From Dipteris shenzhenensis (taxonomy: Eukaryota > Polypodiophyta > Polypodiopsida > Gleicheniales): a stretch of 64,000 bases of DNA. The notes under the pieces are model-generated. The model made no database searches, was not told the origin of the DNA, and saw only the letters and a program-made list of their open reading frames with translations. This document shows positions 21,748 to 31,555 of this stretch, one piece after another; position 1 is the first letter of the stretch, and each line of letters opens with the position of its first letter. Position numbers and translations under genes: made by a program. The stretch lies in assembly GCA_047967505.1 (NCBI GenBank), contig CM106541.1. One strand, written 5' to 3'.

Positions 21748-21960
21748 TGTCACGATCTATGACGTATTCCTTTCTCTATACCTTAGATTCGTCTAGCAGG
21801 CTCTCTTTGTTGTCTCTATCTAAGTGGACCATCTACCCGCAAAACGAAGACACTGTCCTGGTAACCTGGATACATCTAGTCTTTGTCGAAGCATTCCCCC
21901 CTCAAAGGTCCCAAGGAGAATCACTTTCGGAAGGAACTCTAGGATCTCTACGACCACCCT
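21748..21960 (+). repeat. Start of gypsy 3' LTR
   Basis: TGTCACGATC follows a polypurine tract, the expected start of a 3' LTR. No matching 5' LTR was found upstream of 8160, so the far boundary is unknown and the end given is approximate. The left part of the element has been lost or rearranged. Confidence 0.55.
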
Positions 21961-23552
21961 AAGCTTGGGGACAACATCATTTGCCACAACTGAAGCTGCA
22001 GACTCCGTGGGAGACTCCAGCACAATACCAGATGCACGTCCGATGGAAGGAAGAATGGCTCTATACCCCGCGAAAGCTCCAAGAATCGGAGCGTCAGCGG
22101 GATATCGAAGCGTCAGCGGGAAGCTCGGGATGTGGTGGATCGTGTCCATGTCCTCCACTACGAAACCATGGTACCAGGAAAAAAGGTATACCAAGTGAGG
22201 GCCAAGAAGAATGGGTCTCTGCTCCACAAGTATTGGGAGCTCAGCTGGAGGAGGAAGACGCCTCTCCCATAAATACTGACCTCCTGAACTTGTTCCCCTT
22301 CTAATGCCAAACTCGCATGAATCCAATCTCTCACCTGTCTCCTCGTGGGTGTGAGGCCAACTATTCTACCCACTACTGCCTTGTCCTAAAGTGACTGAAT
22401 TGCTTGCTTGACTGGTTGCTTGTCTGCTGGCGAAAGGAGAACCCTAACGGCTTGGGGACTCGAGGGTGCTGCCATGAGAGCCCCTTTGGCCAGACCAAAG
22501 GTCACCACCAAGATTCTTGTTCTCCAAACCAAAGCAATAAAACTATCCGCCTGCTGCAAGGAAGGGAAGGGTGGAAAAGGGGGAAACAAAGATGCCAGTC
22601 ACTGGTTCGGGCAAGAAGCTGCACCAAACACTAGTTGGACTGGCGAAAAGGAACAAGAAAAGGTGCCTCAGGAAGCTAAGAACAGAGGGCTGCAAAAGGA
22701 GCCTGCAAACCCTTCTCTGAAGGGCCTGAGAACTTAGAAGAGCCATCCAACCTCAGTGTAGGGACCCAAGACTGCTGGCTGCACAAGAGGGCAGCTAACA
22801 AATGCTTGATAGGCTTCCAAAACCAGCCTGGTCCTTCAAAAAAGACCTCTCAAGTCCCCAAAGAGCGAGCAGAGGCACCACTAGCCACGCTGAGCACCAG
22901 GCCCAAATGGCCTCAAAAACTGCCGTGAATAGCAGCCAAGGGGCTCTCTGGGGGGTGCGACCTTCAGCGAAGCTGGTTGGCACGCCTCTAGCAAACAGGG
23001 CACAGCAAAAACTGACGAAGGGAACAACAAGGGGGCACCAACCCCACCATATTCTTTATGGGACACCAAGTAATAGCTCCATTGCTTATTTCTGTGGCAA
23101 ACTTTACTTGGACCTTCATTTTAACGATGGTTACATTGCCACATTCCTCGTCACTTAAGAAGTCTTATAACTACCTCTAATGACAAGTTGCTCCCGGCTT
23201 ATGTGTAAGAACACAATTCACTTCTCTAGCTATCCCAGATTACACAGGCGTGCCCGCACTCTCGGGAGCAGGGATAAAGGTTCTTAGAAGACAAAAAGCT
23301 TCTACTACCTCTAATGTTGCAAATGTGAATTGCAATTGCTTTTCTGTCTTTGCTGAGCCTTCAAAAACAATAGGTATACCCCTAAACCAAAGTATTCAGC
23401 AATGGGTTTGCAGTAGTTTCCACTAAATTGTGCTTAGAACAAACATTTAAACCCTGCCTTGCAATTATAGGCAGGGCAATGTGCATAATTAACACACAAG
23501 CAACCACTAGAGGCGTGAACGAAGCCAAGCCAAGGAAAACGGCCGTACTCAC
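21961..23552. other. Unassigned sequence between gypsy LTR and CDP-DAG synthase exons
   Basis: Several open frames on both strands (for example 21820-22326 minus and 22408-22737 plus) show no family motif. The left part is probably LTR. 22400-23050 is GC-richer and rich in AAAGG/GGCC words. The minus strand here is the third intron or the downstream flank of the CDP-diacylglycerol synthase gene. I searched it by eye for the next expected exon (Phe-Val-Trp-Phe-Ile...) and did not find it. Confidence 0.5.
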
Positions 23553-24258
23553 CTGCAATATACAGAAAGTAACAGATAAGCATGTGGTACTGTATGAATC
23601 CGCTGAAGAGTTGGGACAAGAGTTTGTCAGACGATATGGCGCTCACAAGCTGTTTGCTGAGAAAACGACCATACACGTACACCATCGCTGTAAAGAAGAA
23701 GTGCCTAAAAATAAATATTAATGTTAGTCATACTTCGAATGCAATTATAAACACAACACCTGGGACTACGTCTCTTTCAGCCAAAGACGGAGCAAACATT
23801 TAATGAGGAGTGCCCTCAGAATACAGACTAGTTCAAACACACACCAGTTTAGCAAGCGGAAGCCGGGTAGTTGCCTTTCCCTTTGAGAGGCCCGGGCCAA
23901 GATAAAGAGCTCTCTCGCCATAAATATCTGAATCACGACGATCATCGCCCAGATATACAAATGGCCCATGTATATGATGAAGATGAAAGCCGCGATCATC
24001 CATACTGTTGATAGAGTTCTAGTTCTAAATTTCCGGTACTTTTCCCGGTCGTCCACCAGGAGATGATCTCCGTTTGCCTCGTTCTGAGTGTAATCCATAT
24101 AAGGTTGGGCATTGAGCTACTAGCAATCAATTCGCACCGAAGTAATTTCAGTAAACAAGCTGAGAGTCAAGACTTACTCTGCTTTCCTCGGCAGCACGTC
24201 GGCGAATGCGATGCCGTAAAGAGTGAGACCGCAACGTTTTGGAACTCTCCCCGTCCAT
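23553..24258 (-). CDS. CDS1: CDP-diacylglycerol synthase (phosphatidate cytidylyltransferase), exons 1-3 only
   Basis: The family makes CDP-diacylglycerol from phosphatidate and CTP in the ER membrane, feeding phosphatidylinositol and phosphatidylglycerol synthesis. Exons on the minus strand: 24258-24178, 24083-23845 and 23704-23553, joined by GT-AG introns of 94 and 140 bp. Exon 1 starts MDGESSK and holds the basic RHRIRRR segment; exon 2 holds '[20 protein letters not shown]' and 'QIFMARELF', two hydrophobic spans; exon 3 reads '[20 protein letters not shown]' and ends in a strong donor (CAG|GTGAGT). Frames join cleanly (phases 0, 2, 1), with no stop. That is about 157 codons of a usual 400-450. 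The catalytic C-terminal signature is absent, so either a long intron follows or the gene is truncated. It is not resolved which paralogue this is. Confidence 0.88.
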
Positions 24259-24496
24259 GGAGCAACACGAAGAGTCGGAGGGCTGAGAGAGCAAAGTTGA
24301 AGCTTGTGTCTCTTGAAGCGGAGCTGCGAAATTGCTTGCGGTGGAAAGGGAAAGAGGAAACCCTGGCTGAAAGGCCTAAGGGAAGTCAAGAAACGCCATA
24401 GCCAGGAGATGAACAGGGGCAAGGAAGAAGAAGGATGGAAGAGGCAGCCATAGCCAGAAAAGCTTGAGCTGAGGCAGAGAGACAAGCAAAGAGAGA
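24259..24496 (-). promoter_or_regulatory. 5' flank of the CDP-DAG synthase gene
   Basis: Lies just upstream of the start codon on the minus strand and would hold the 5' UTR and core promoter. No convincing TATA box is visible. The open frame crossing it (24174-24485) is out of frame with the gene and shows no known domain. Confidence 0.4.
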
Positions 24497-24900
24497 TGAC
24501 AGTTTGTTTTCAATGACAAGGAATCCCGACTAGGGAATCCCCGCCACGTGGCCTTTACCGGGAGGAAACCGCTAGACGAGCCATTACCGGGAGGAAACCC
24601 GTACCAATGGCCTTTACCCGGAGGAAATGGGTGAAACCACGACAAGCCATTACCTACCGGGAGGAAAAGAGTGAAACCGCGACAAGCCACTGGGCTGGGA
24701 GCCGAGATGACAGTTTGTTTTCAAAGACGAAAAGAAGGAATCCCAAGTAGGGAATCCCCACCACGTGGCCTTTGTTGGGAGGAAACCGCAAGACGAGCCA
24801 TTATCGGGAGGAAATCGATGAAACCACGACGAGCCATTCCCAGGTGGCCTTTATCGGGAGGAAACCAGTGAAACAGTTACGAGCCATTAAGTTGGGAGCC
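24497..24900. repeat. Two-copy tandem repeat with GGGAGGAAAC motifs and two G-boxes
   Basis: A unit of about 208 bp starting GATGACAGTTTGTTTTCAA occurs at about 24497 and again at about 24705. Within it the word CGGGAGGAAA recurs about seven times, alternating with GAGCCATT/AAGCCATT. Each unit has CCACGTGG (about 24543 and 24761), a G-box core. It sits 240-640 bp upstream of the CDP-diacylglycerol synthase start, so it could be part of that promoter; this is positional inference. Confidence 0.7.
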
Positions 24901-25280
24901 GGTTCCCGGCACAGATTCTTGATTCGCACCGCTCGGAGCAACGGGTTTGACTGGTTGGAGGTGAAACCTCTATCGGACACCCTAGACGACACCTCAGCAC
25001 ACAAGCTCATATCCATCATAACGATGGGCATTACAATGAAAGCCACCCTCGCCATCAATGGTAGGGAGAGGCGGTAGGACACGTCAATTGCATCGGGTTG
25101 ATCCAAGGGTGTGCATATACCGAGTTTCACGAGCCACACATTCAAATATTGAATCTAAGGGCACACAACCAACGTCCCTTTTAGCCATAGGATCCCCGTA
25201 AGAATCCAAAAGTGTGATAAGCATTTGTTTTCTTGGTTGTTGGATCTGAATGTGATATAACACTGGTTCTTTGCCACATC
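24901..25280. other. Unassigned spacer with minus-strand open frame
   Basis: The minus strand has an open frame (24801-25145) with a hydrophobic segment 'LPLMARVAFIVMPIVMMDMS'. I do not recognise the protein. No splice or start context supports it as a gene. Confidence 0.35.
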
Positions 25281-26791
25281 GTGGCGTGGCGCAAAAGGGG
25301 GGGTAATTAGTTGTTGTCGGCGACCGTCAAATTTTGGGGTTGTATGTTCTTCTCACTCGCTAGTGGGAAATTGTTCTCTCCACCAGGATACATTTGTGCT
25401 CCGCCAGCCGCTATTCATTGACGACACTTTAACAAAGCTCAGCCATAGTTTAATAAAGTTAGGTCCAATTTCTTTAGACTTCAATTCACCTATCCTATTC
25501 AAGGTCACCTTCCACCGAGGAGTAGGCTACAATGGCTACTAAGACTTAGGTGTATGCCCACTTGAGATGCCTATCCCCCTCTCAATCCTCATGGGATGTT
25601 CTTGTGCAAGGCCACAAGCTATTGGCCCCTCACAATTGCGTGTGTAGGAAAAGAGAATCAAGGTCACCTTCTGTTGTGTACTAGAATTCAGTCAATCATC
25701 CAAGTGTCCAACATTGTCGTCTTCAAGCCTAGTTGGTTGAGCCATTCCTCCTCACCGACCTCCAAGAACAATCAAAACCAAATTGTATGTGTATCGCGTC
25801 AATCTTCATGTGCACAAGAAACATGTCTTGGTTTAAGAAACCTTCGAGAATACGTCTTTATGGCCATCGCTACTAGAACCCATCATCGTATTTGTCCTTT
25901 CAAGAGCATGCCATGCCTCACTTCCTATCCTAATGCCTACTTGAGCACTTTATATTTATTCTTCTTTTTTTCCAAAAAAGATTAAGATTTAGCTATAAAA
26001 AGTCAAAAAAGGGGAGCAACCTTCTTAACAAGTAGGCAATTACAAAGTATTCGAAAAGATCAATTGCACTTTATCTTTATTCTTGCTCACCTTTACCTTC
26101 TTTTATACTACTCTTCTCCTCTTTCCCCATTCTTGATTAGTCTTTCTATGCAAGGTATACCATTGGATGTGCAATTTTTGTTGGTTTCTATCTTCGCTTT
26201 TACTAAATGTCTCATATTTGCTCTTATTACATGGTTATTTCCATGTTTTGTGTCCCAAACCTCTAAAGAGCTAAGTCACCATCACATCTCCTTGAATTAT
26301 CTAATTACATGTAACACATGTTTCTGTCACATACTCTTCATTTTGAACTTGCACTGAAACACTCTCTAGTCCAATTCTCTCCCATAGTGGCATGCATCCC
26401 ATTGCCTTCCATGGTTATAAACGTGCAAACCACCCTCATGCATCTCTTTCTACTCTTGAATGCCATTTTTCCATCTACTAACTTTGTTACTATCATCATT
26501 ACCATTGAATGTTCCTATAAAGTCCATCAGTAGAAGATAGGCTTGTAGAAACCAAACTCTCTTCACACAAGCAACTATGAAAGCAATATCTATCCTTGCT
26601 TACATAATGCAATGGGGATGTTACGAAACTTAAAATTAAACATGATCATAAATTCATGATTTACCAAACCATAGAAACCAAGAACAAGGAAATAAGTGGG
26701 GAAGAGAAAAGAAACAAAGAGCGACACTGCATGGGGTCCAATCTGTCCCTTCCTAGATGGTGGATATTGCTTCCCATCTCGAGTATTTATA
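25281..26791 (-). repeat. 1.5 kb duplicated module, copy A
   Basis: Near-identical in order and sequence to 28081-29589, both beginning GTGGCGTGGCG and ending at TATTTATA (TATAAATA on the minus strand). It is not bounded by TG...CA, and I see no target duplication. The minus-strand ORF present in copy B is broken here by stops. The orientation is assigned from the TATA-like end and the ORF. It could be a non-autonomous transposon or a segmental duplication. Confidence 0.75.
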
Positions 26792-27930
26792 ATTGTAATT
26801 CCAAAAAGCAAAGAGCCAATAATAGTACATCCAAAAGCATCCCTTGTCCACAATTAGAGGGATTGCTCAACATAGCTCCACAAGCTCAAAATACCACAAG
26901 GCTTAATGTGTCCTCATCCACGATTAATAAAATAAATTAGCCCACAACTTAATATTCATTACTTTACAATATGGCCCATGGCCTTTGGCAACCATTCAAT
27001 GCTTCTATCAATCCAAATCACCTTCACCATCTGTGTTCCTCGTTATCCAACTCATCATCTATACTCAAGCCACTAATTGTGTTAGTTATTACAATCAATT
27101 GATGAATCATCACGCCAACTAATCCGAAAACAATTGTACGCTTATATACATACATCAGAATGCACACCTTGTGACCAATTACAATAACACCAGTAACACT
27201 AGCGACATTAGTATTAACATGGAATCACCCACAATACTAACCATCTAGCCTGGCAAAACAAAGGTAGGTAGGCGTTCCGAACTAAACCCCACAAAGCATC
27301 TACTAGGAACCCCGCCACATCCGGTGCGCTCCTATGGAATACTTTGCCATCATCACACTTGACTAGAATCAAATAATTTCCATAGCATGAAATATTGGAA
27401 ATACAATTCCGGAACAAGGGACTCATAAACATGCATGCTAGCACATCAATACTTGGTGCATACTAACTAAAGATGCTTTTGTTAGATGAGCTTTATTTGG
27501 CTACAATTATTTAAGCTTCCTTTAACTTGATAAGGCAACCTTGAAAGTTACCCGAATTTATTTGGATGACAATCATGCTTCCAATCATAACCATAGATAT
27601 TGTGCACGTGCAAAAGGCTTATTGAAACATAGCTATTTGGGAAAGCATAAGGCATAGAAGGCATTGTCAAATGGGGTGCACTAGGAAGAAAAAGGGTTGG
27701 CAAGGGGGCAAATTGGAAAGAATCACCCAGAGACAAAAGGAGTTTGAAATGGTACGGATGAAGGAAATCATTTTAGTTTTGCAATGACCAAAACAAAAAT
27801 GATTTCCATGTAATCGAGAAAGAACATGCTGTATTGGAAATACCAGGCTTCCATGTAAGTTTTTGCCATTCCACTACCATTAACATGTGCAGACACTCAC
27901 TGGATCTCGCCTGGCCCACGCACACCCCAC

Positions 27931-27935
<5 letters not shown>
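26792..27935. other. Spacer between the two 1.5 kb modules
   Basis: AT-rich. The minus-strand open frames at 27214-27444 ('KCDDGKVFHRSAPDVAGFLV') and 27548-27736 are not recognised and lack support. No tRNA or repeat seen. Confidence 0.35.
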
Positions 27936-27985
<50 letters not shown>

Positions 27986-28017
27986 CTTCTCCCGCTCCCC
28001 CCTCCCTCCCTCCCTCC

Positions 28018-28080
<63 letters not shown>
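27936..28080. repeat. (CT)n compound microsatellite
   Basis: Two long CT runs (27936-27983 and about 28018-28080) separated by a C/T-rich CCCTCCCTCC stretch. It abuts the start of the second 1.5 kb module. Open frames through it are Ser/Leu repeats and not genes. Confidence 0.95.
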
Positions 28081-28083
<3 letters not shown>

Positions 28084-29589
28084 GCGTGGCGTGGCGGTAG
28101 AGGGGTAATTAGTTGTTGTCGGGACTGTCAAATTCTGGGGTTGTACTGGCTAGTGGGAAATTGTAGTCTCCAACCAAGATACATTTGTGCTCCGCCAGCC
28201 TTTGTTCATCATTGACGACACTTTAACAAAGCTCAACCATACTTTGATAAAGTTAGGTCTGATTTCCTTAGCCTTCATTTCACCTATCCTATTCAAGGTC
28301 ACCTTCCACCAAGGAGCAAGCTGCAATGGCAACTTAGGCTTAGGTGTATGCCCACTTGAGCTACCTACCCCTGTTTCAATCCTCTTGGGATGCTCTTGTG
28401 CAAGGCCAAAGGCTGTTGGCCCCTCACAATTGCGTGTGTAGGAAAAGAGAATCAAGGTCACCTTCTGTTGTGTACTAGAATTCAGTCCATCATCCAAGTG
28501 TCCAACATCGTCGTCTTCAAGCCCAGTTGGTTGAGCCATTCCTCCTCACCGACCTCCAAGAACAATCTAAACCAAATTGTATGTGTATCGTGTCAATCTT
28601 CATGTGCACAAGAAACAAGGCTTGGTTTAAGAAACCTTCGACAATACGTCTTTATGGCCATTGCTACTGGAACCCATCATCATATTTGTCCTTTCAAGAG
28701 CATGCCATGCCTCACTTCCTATCCTAATGCCTACTTAAGCACTTTATATTTATTCCTTTTTTTTGCAGAAAAGATTAAGATTTAGCTATAAAAAGTCAAA
28801 AAAGGGGAGCAACCTTCTTAACAAGTAGGCAATTACAAAGTATTCGAAAAGATCAAATGCACTTTATCTTTATTCTTATTCACCTTTTCCTTCCTTTATA
28901 CTACTCTTCTCCTCTTTCCCCATTCTTGATTAGTCGTTCTATGCAAGGTATACCATTGGATGTGCAATTTTTGTTGGTTTCTATCTTCGCTTTCACTAAA
29001 TGTCTCATATTTGCTCTTATTACATGGTTATTTCCTTGTTCTGTGTTCCAACCCTCTTGAGAGCTAAGTCACCATCGCATCTCCTTGAAATATCTAATTA
29101 CATGTAACATGTGTTTTGCCACATACTCTTCATTTTAAACTTGCACTGAAACAATCTCTAGTCCAATTCTCTCCCATAGTGGCATGCACCCCATTGCCTT
29201 CCATGGTTATAAACCTTCAAACCACCCTCATGCATCTCTTTCTACTCTTGTGCACCATTTTTCCATCCACTAACTTTGTTACTATCATTATTACCATTGA
29301 ATGTTCCTATAAAGTCCATAAGTAGAAGGTAGGCTTGTAGAAACCAAACTTTCTTCACACAAGCAACTATGAAAGCAATATCTATCCTTACTTACATAAT
29401 GTAGTGGGGATGTTACGAAAATTACAATTAAACATTATCATAAATTCATGATTTACCAAAACCATAGAAACCAAGAACAAGGAAATAAGTGGGAGAGAGA
29501 AAAGAAATAGGGAGCGACATTGCATGGGGTCCAATCTAACCCCCCTAAATGGTAATGGTGGCTGTTGCTTCCCATCTCGAGTATTTATA
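28081..29589 (-). repeat. 1.5 kb duplicated module, copy B
   Basis: Direct repeat of 25281-26791, about 2.8 kb away. On the minus strand it starts at TATAAATAC (29589-29581) and runs to GTGGCGTGGCG beside the (CT)n tract. It contains the ORF at 28150-28539. Its TATA-like end abuts a copia RT/RNase H fragment, while copy A abuts unrelated sequence, so the module moved or was copied as a unit. Confidence 0.75.
28150..28539 (-). CDS. Unrecognised 129-codon ORF in the duplicated module
   Basis: Starts MAQPTGLEDDDVGHLDDGL and includes 'TPKPKLPLQLAPWWKVTLNR'. No signal peptide, membrane span or known domain is visible. The equivalent in copy A carries stops at its Gly/Asp-rich start and after the Lys-Ser segment, so coding is conserved only here. 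It could be a 3' exon or chance. Confidence 0.3.
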   Translation of the reverse strand: MAQPTGLEDDDVGHLDDGLNSSTQQKVTLILFSYTRNCEGPTAFGLAQEHPKRIETGVGSSSGHTPKPKLPLQLAPWWKVTLNRIGEMKAKEIRPNFIKVWLSFVKVSSMMNKGWRSTNVSWLETTISH

Positions 29590-29880
29590 CTTGTTGTACC
29601 TTTGATGTACCTCAAGTATCTCTTGGTTGCATTACACTGAGATTGTTTTGGATTTTCCATGAATTGTGCTAGTGAGCTTACTAGATAACAAATATCTAGC
29701 ATTGTGATAGTTAAATATATAAGAGATCCAATGAGATTCACTTGTCAATGATTGTAGGCTTTTCTTCATATTTTGTAGGCTTCCTACATAGCAAATATTT
29801 AGCATTGTAATATACAAGATATCCAATGAGATTCACTTGTAATTGATTGTAGGATTTTCTTCATATTTTGTAAGTTTTAA
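29590..29880 (-). pseudogene. Copia RT/RNase H boundary fragment, partly duplicated
   Basis: The minus strand encodes 'GSLIYLTITMLDICYLVSSL' and 'CNATKRYLRYIKGTTS', the copia segment just before RNase H. A second degenerate copy of the same segment lies immediately upstream (29700-29826). It ends abruptly at the 1.5 kb module. Confidence 0.75.
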
Positions 29881-30929
29881 TTTTTTCTACAATCTTGCAT
29901 CTGGGCCATATGAAACTTCTCTAGGAGACTATCCAGAGATTTTTATAATCTCATGAAGGTGCTCTTTTAGTCTCTTCCAAAACTCAATACCAAGAAAAGA
30001 ATACATAAGGCCAAGGTCTTTCATGTCAAACTATACAAATAAGTCTTGTTTCAACTTGTTGATGATGATTTCATTACTTATTATCACAATACTTTCTAAT
30101 AGAATACAAAGGAAGTCATCCATGGTTACAAGGATAATGTGACATTGACTATGCTCCGCATGAGATAGTAAAAGTCCGTAGATTGTGTATTGTAATGAAT
30201 GGAAGAAGCAAGAGGAACTTCAACTCGTCTCTATACAAATATCCCTCCCTATTATTATCTACATTACATCATAAGAAAGCTCAAGGAATGAAGGTGATAA
30301 TCCTTATTTTTGGAATAAATCCCCCACTACGTCCACTTGTTTCCTATTTACCACATGGGGGGTGCTAGATATCCTCAACTCTTCATTGAGATTAGTGGCT
30401 CCTTAATCTCTAATTTACATAATGATGCACCATGGTGCTTGTTTGAGTACACATACTATTGCATCATTAAAATGCAAGAAACAGGCTAGAGAGGTTGAGG
30501 CTAATGCTTGCATGCAAGTGTGGAAGATCAAGGTCACTTCTCTTTCACACTAAGTTAGCACTTAAATGTGCATGTTTACCACTTAGAGTGAAAAAATATG
30601 AAGAGGGAGAGGAGAAAGTGGAGATGAGGAGAGAGGTCACAACTAGAGAGGACACCACAAATAACTAACTATACACTATATTAGCTGACAAGAATGAATA
30701 CATACATACAAATTTAGGGCTAGGGTTTTTAACCATGGTGCATTTTAGCAATCTTTGCATTAGTGCTATGCTTAATATGAACAAATGACATTGAGACAAA
30801 TCCCAACACTTTCCTCAAAATCAATATCATGAAGTAGGCCTTCCCAAAAGATGACGATTATGGGGAATGAAGAAGGGCTGAGCATTGCATTGCATTACAC
30901 CCTTTTAATGGGAATGTACTTCCTCTAAG
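29881..30929. other. AT-rich intergenic sequence
   Basis: No convincing coding region. Isolated motifs suggest very old retroelement sequence, but nothing supportable. Confidence 0.4.
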
Positions 30930-31310
30930 TTAGACCAAGACCTTGTTAGTGTTTCTAAAAATCATGTTTGCTAAGTGGTTTGTTAAATATATTTGCAACT
31001 TTCTCTTTGTTGTGACTATGGTGGAATGTGTGTCACCAAGTAGCAGTCTTTCTCTAATGAATTGCTCTCTCACATCAATGTGCTTTGTCTTGGAGCAATA
31101 TACTGGAATCTTATCTAATGTTTGGGCCAACAAATTATCATAATATATTGCTTTTGGCTATGCTCATCAAAATATAATATTTTTGACAATAGTATTCTGA
31201 TCCATGTAGCCAGACATGAACATGTTGTGAGTGCCGTATATATTTGTTTGACAACCATGATATGATATTTAGCCACGAAAAAATGCATGTCCTTGTGTGG
31301 ATATATCATC
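30930..31310 (-). pseudogene. Copia RNase H C-terminal fragment
   Basis: The minus strand reads 'KTKHIDVREQFIRERLLLGD', then degenerate sequence with 'LTNHLANMIF'. This corresponds to the T-K-H-I-(E/D)-V motif and the tail of copia RNase H. The upstream part (31150-31310) is frame-shifted. Confidence 0.78.
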
Positions 31311-31486
31311 TACTACATTTGAGTACTTTGACGCTATGTGAGTGTGTGCATGTGTAAGAGATAGTAAGTGAGATCGCTTCTCTTTGAGTTTAGGAGGGGA
31401 TGCATGTGTGGTGTTGAGCAGAAAGAGATAGAAAGACATGATGCATTGAATGCTATCATGCTATGCATGCACGTGTGCACGCATGC

Positions 31487-31489
<3 letters not shown>

Positions 31490-31554
<65 letters not shown>
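31490..31554. repeat. (GT)n(GA)n microsatellite
   Basis: About 20 GT units followed by 12 GA units. No coding meaning. Confidence 0.97.

Positions 31555-31555
<1 letters not shown>

Noticed and set aside
24801-25145. Minus-strand 114-codon ORF with a hydrophobic segment as a membrane protein gene
   Set aside because: It overlaps the tandem repeat upstream of CDP-DAG synthase, and no family, splice site or start context was found.
27834-28131. Open frames of Ser/Leu or Arg/Glu repeats
   Set aside because: They are translations of a (CT)n/(GA)n microsatellite in every frame.
25281-29589. Pair of 1.5 kb repeats as LTRs of one retrotransposon
   Set aside because: No TG...CA ends, no primer site or polypurine tract, no target duplication, and no element coding between them.
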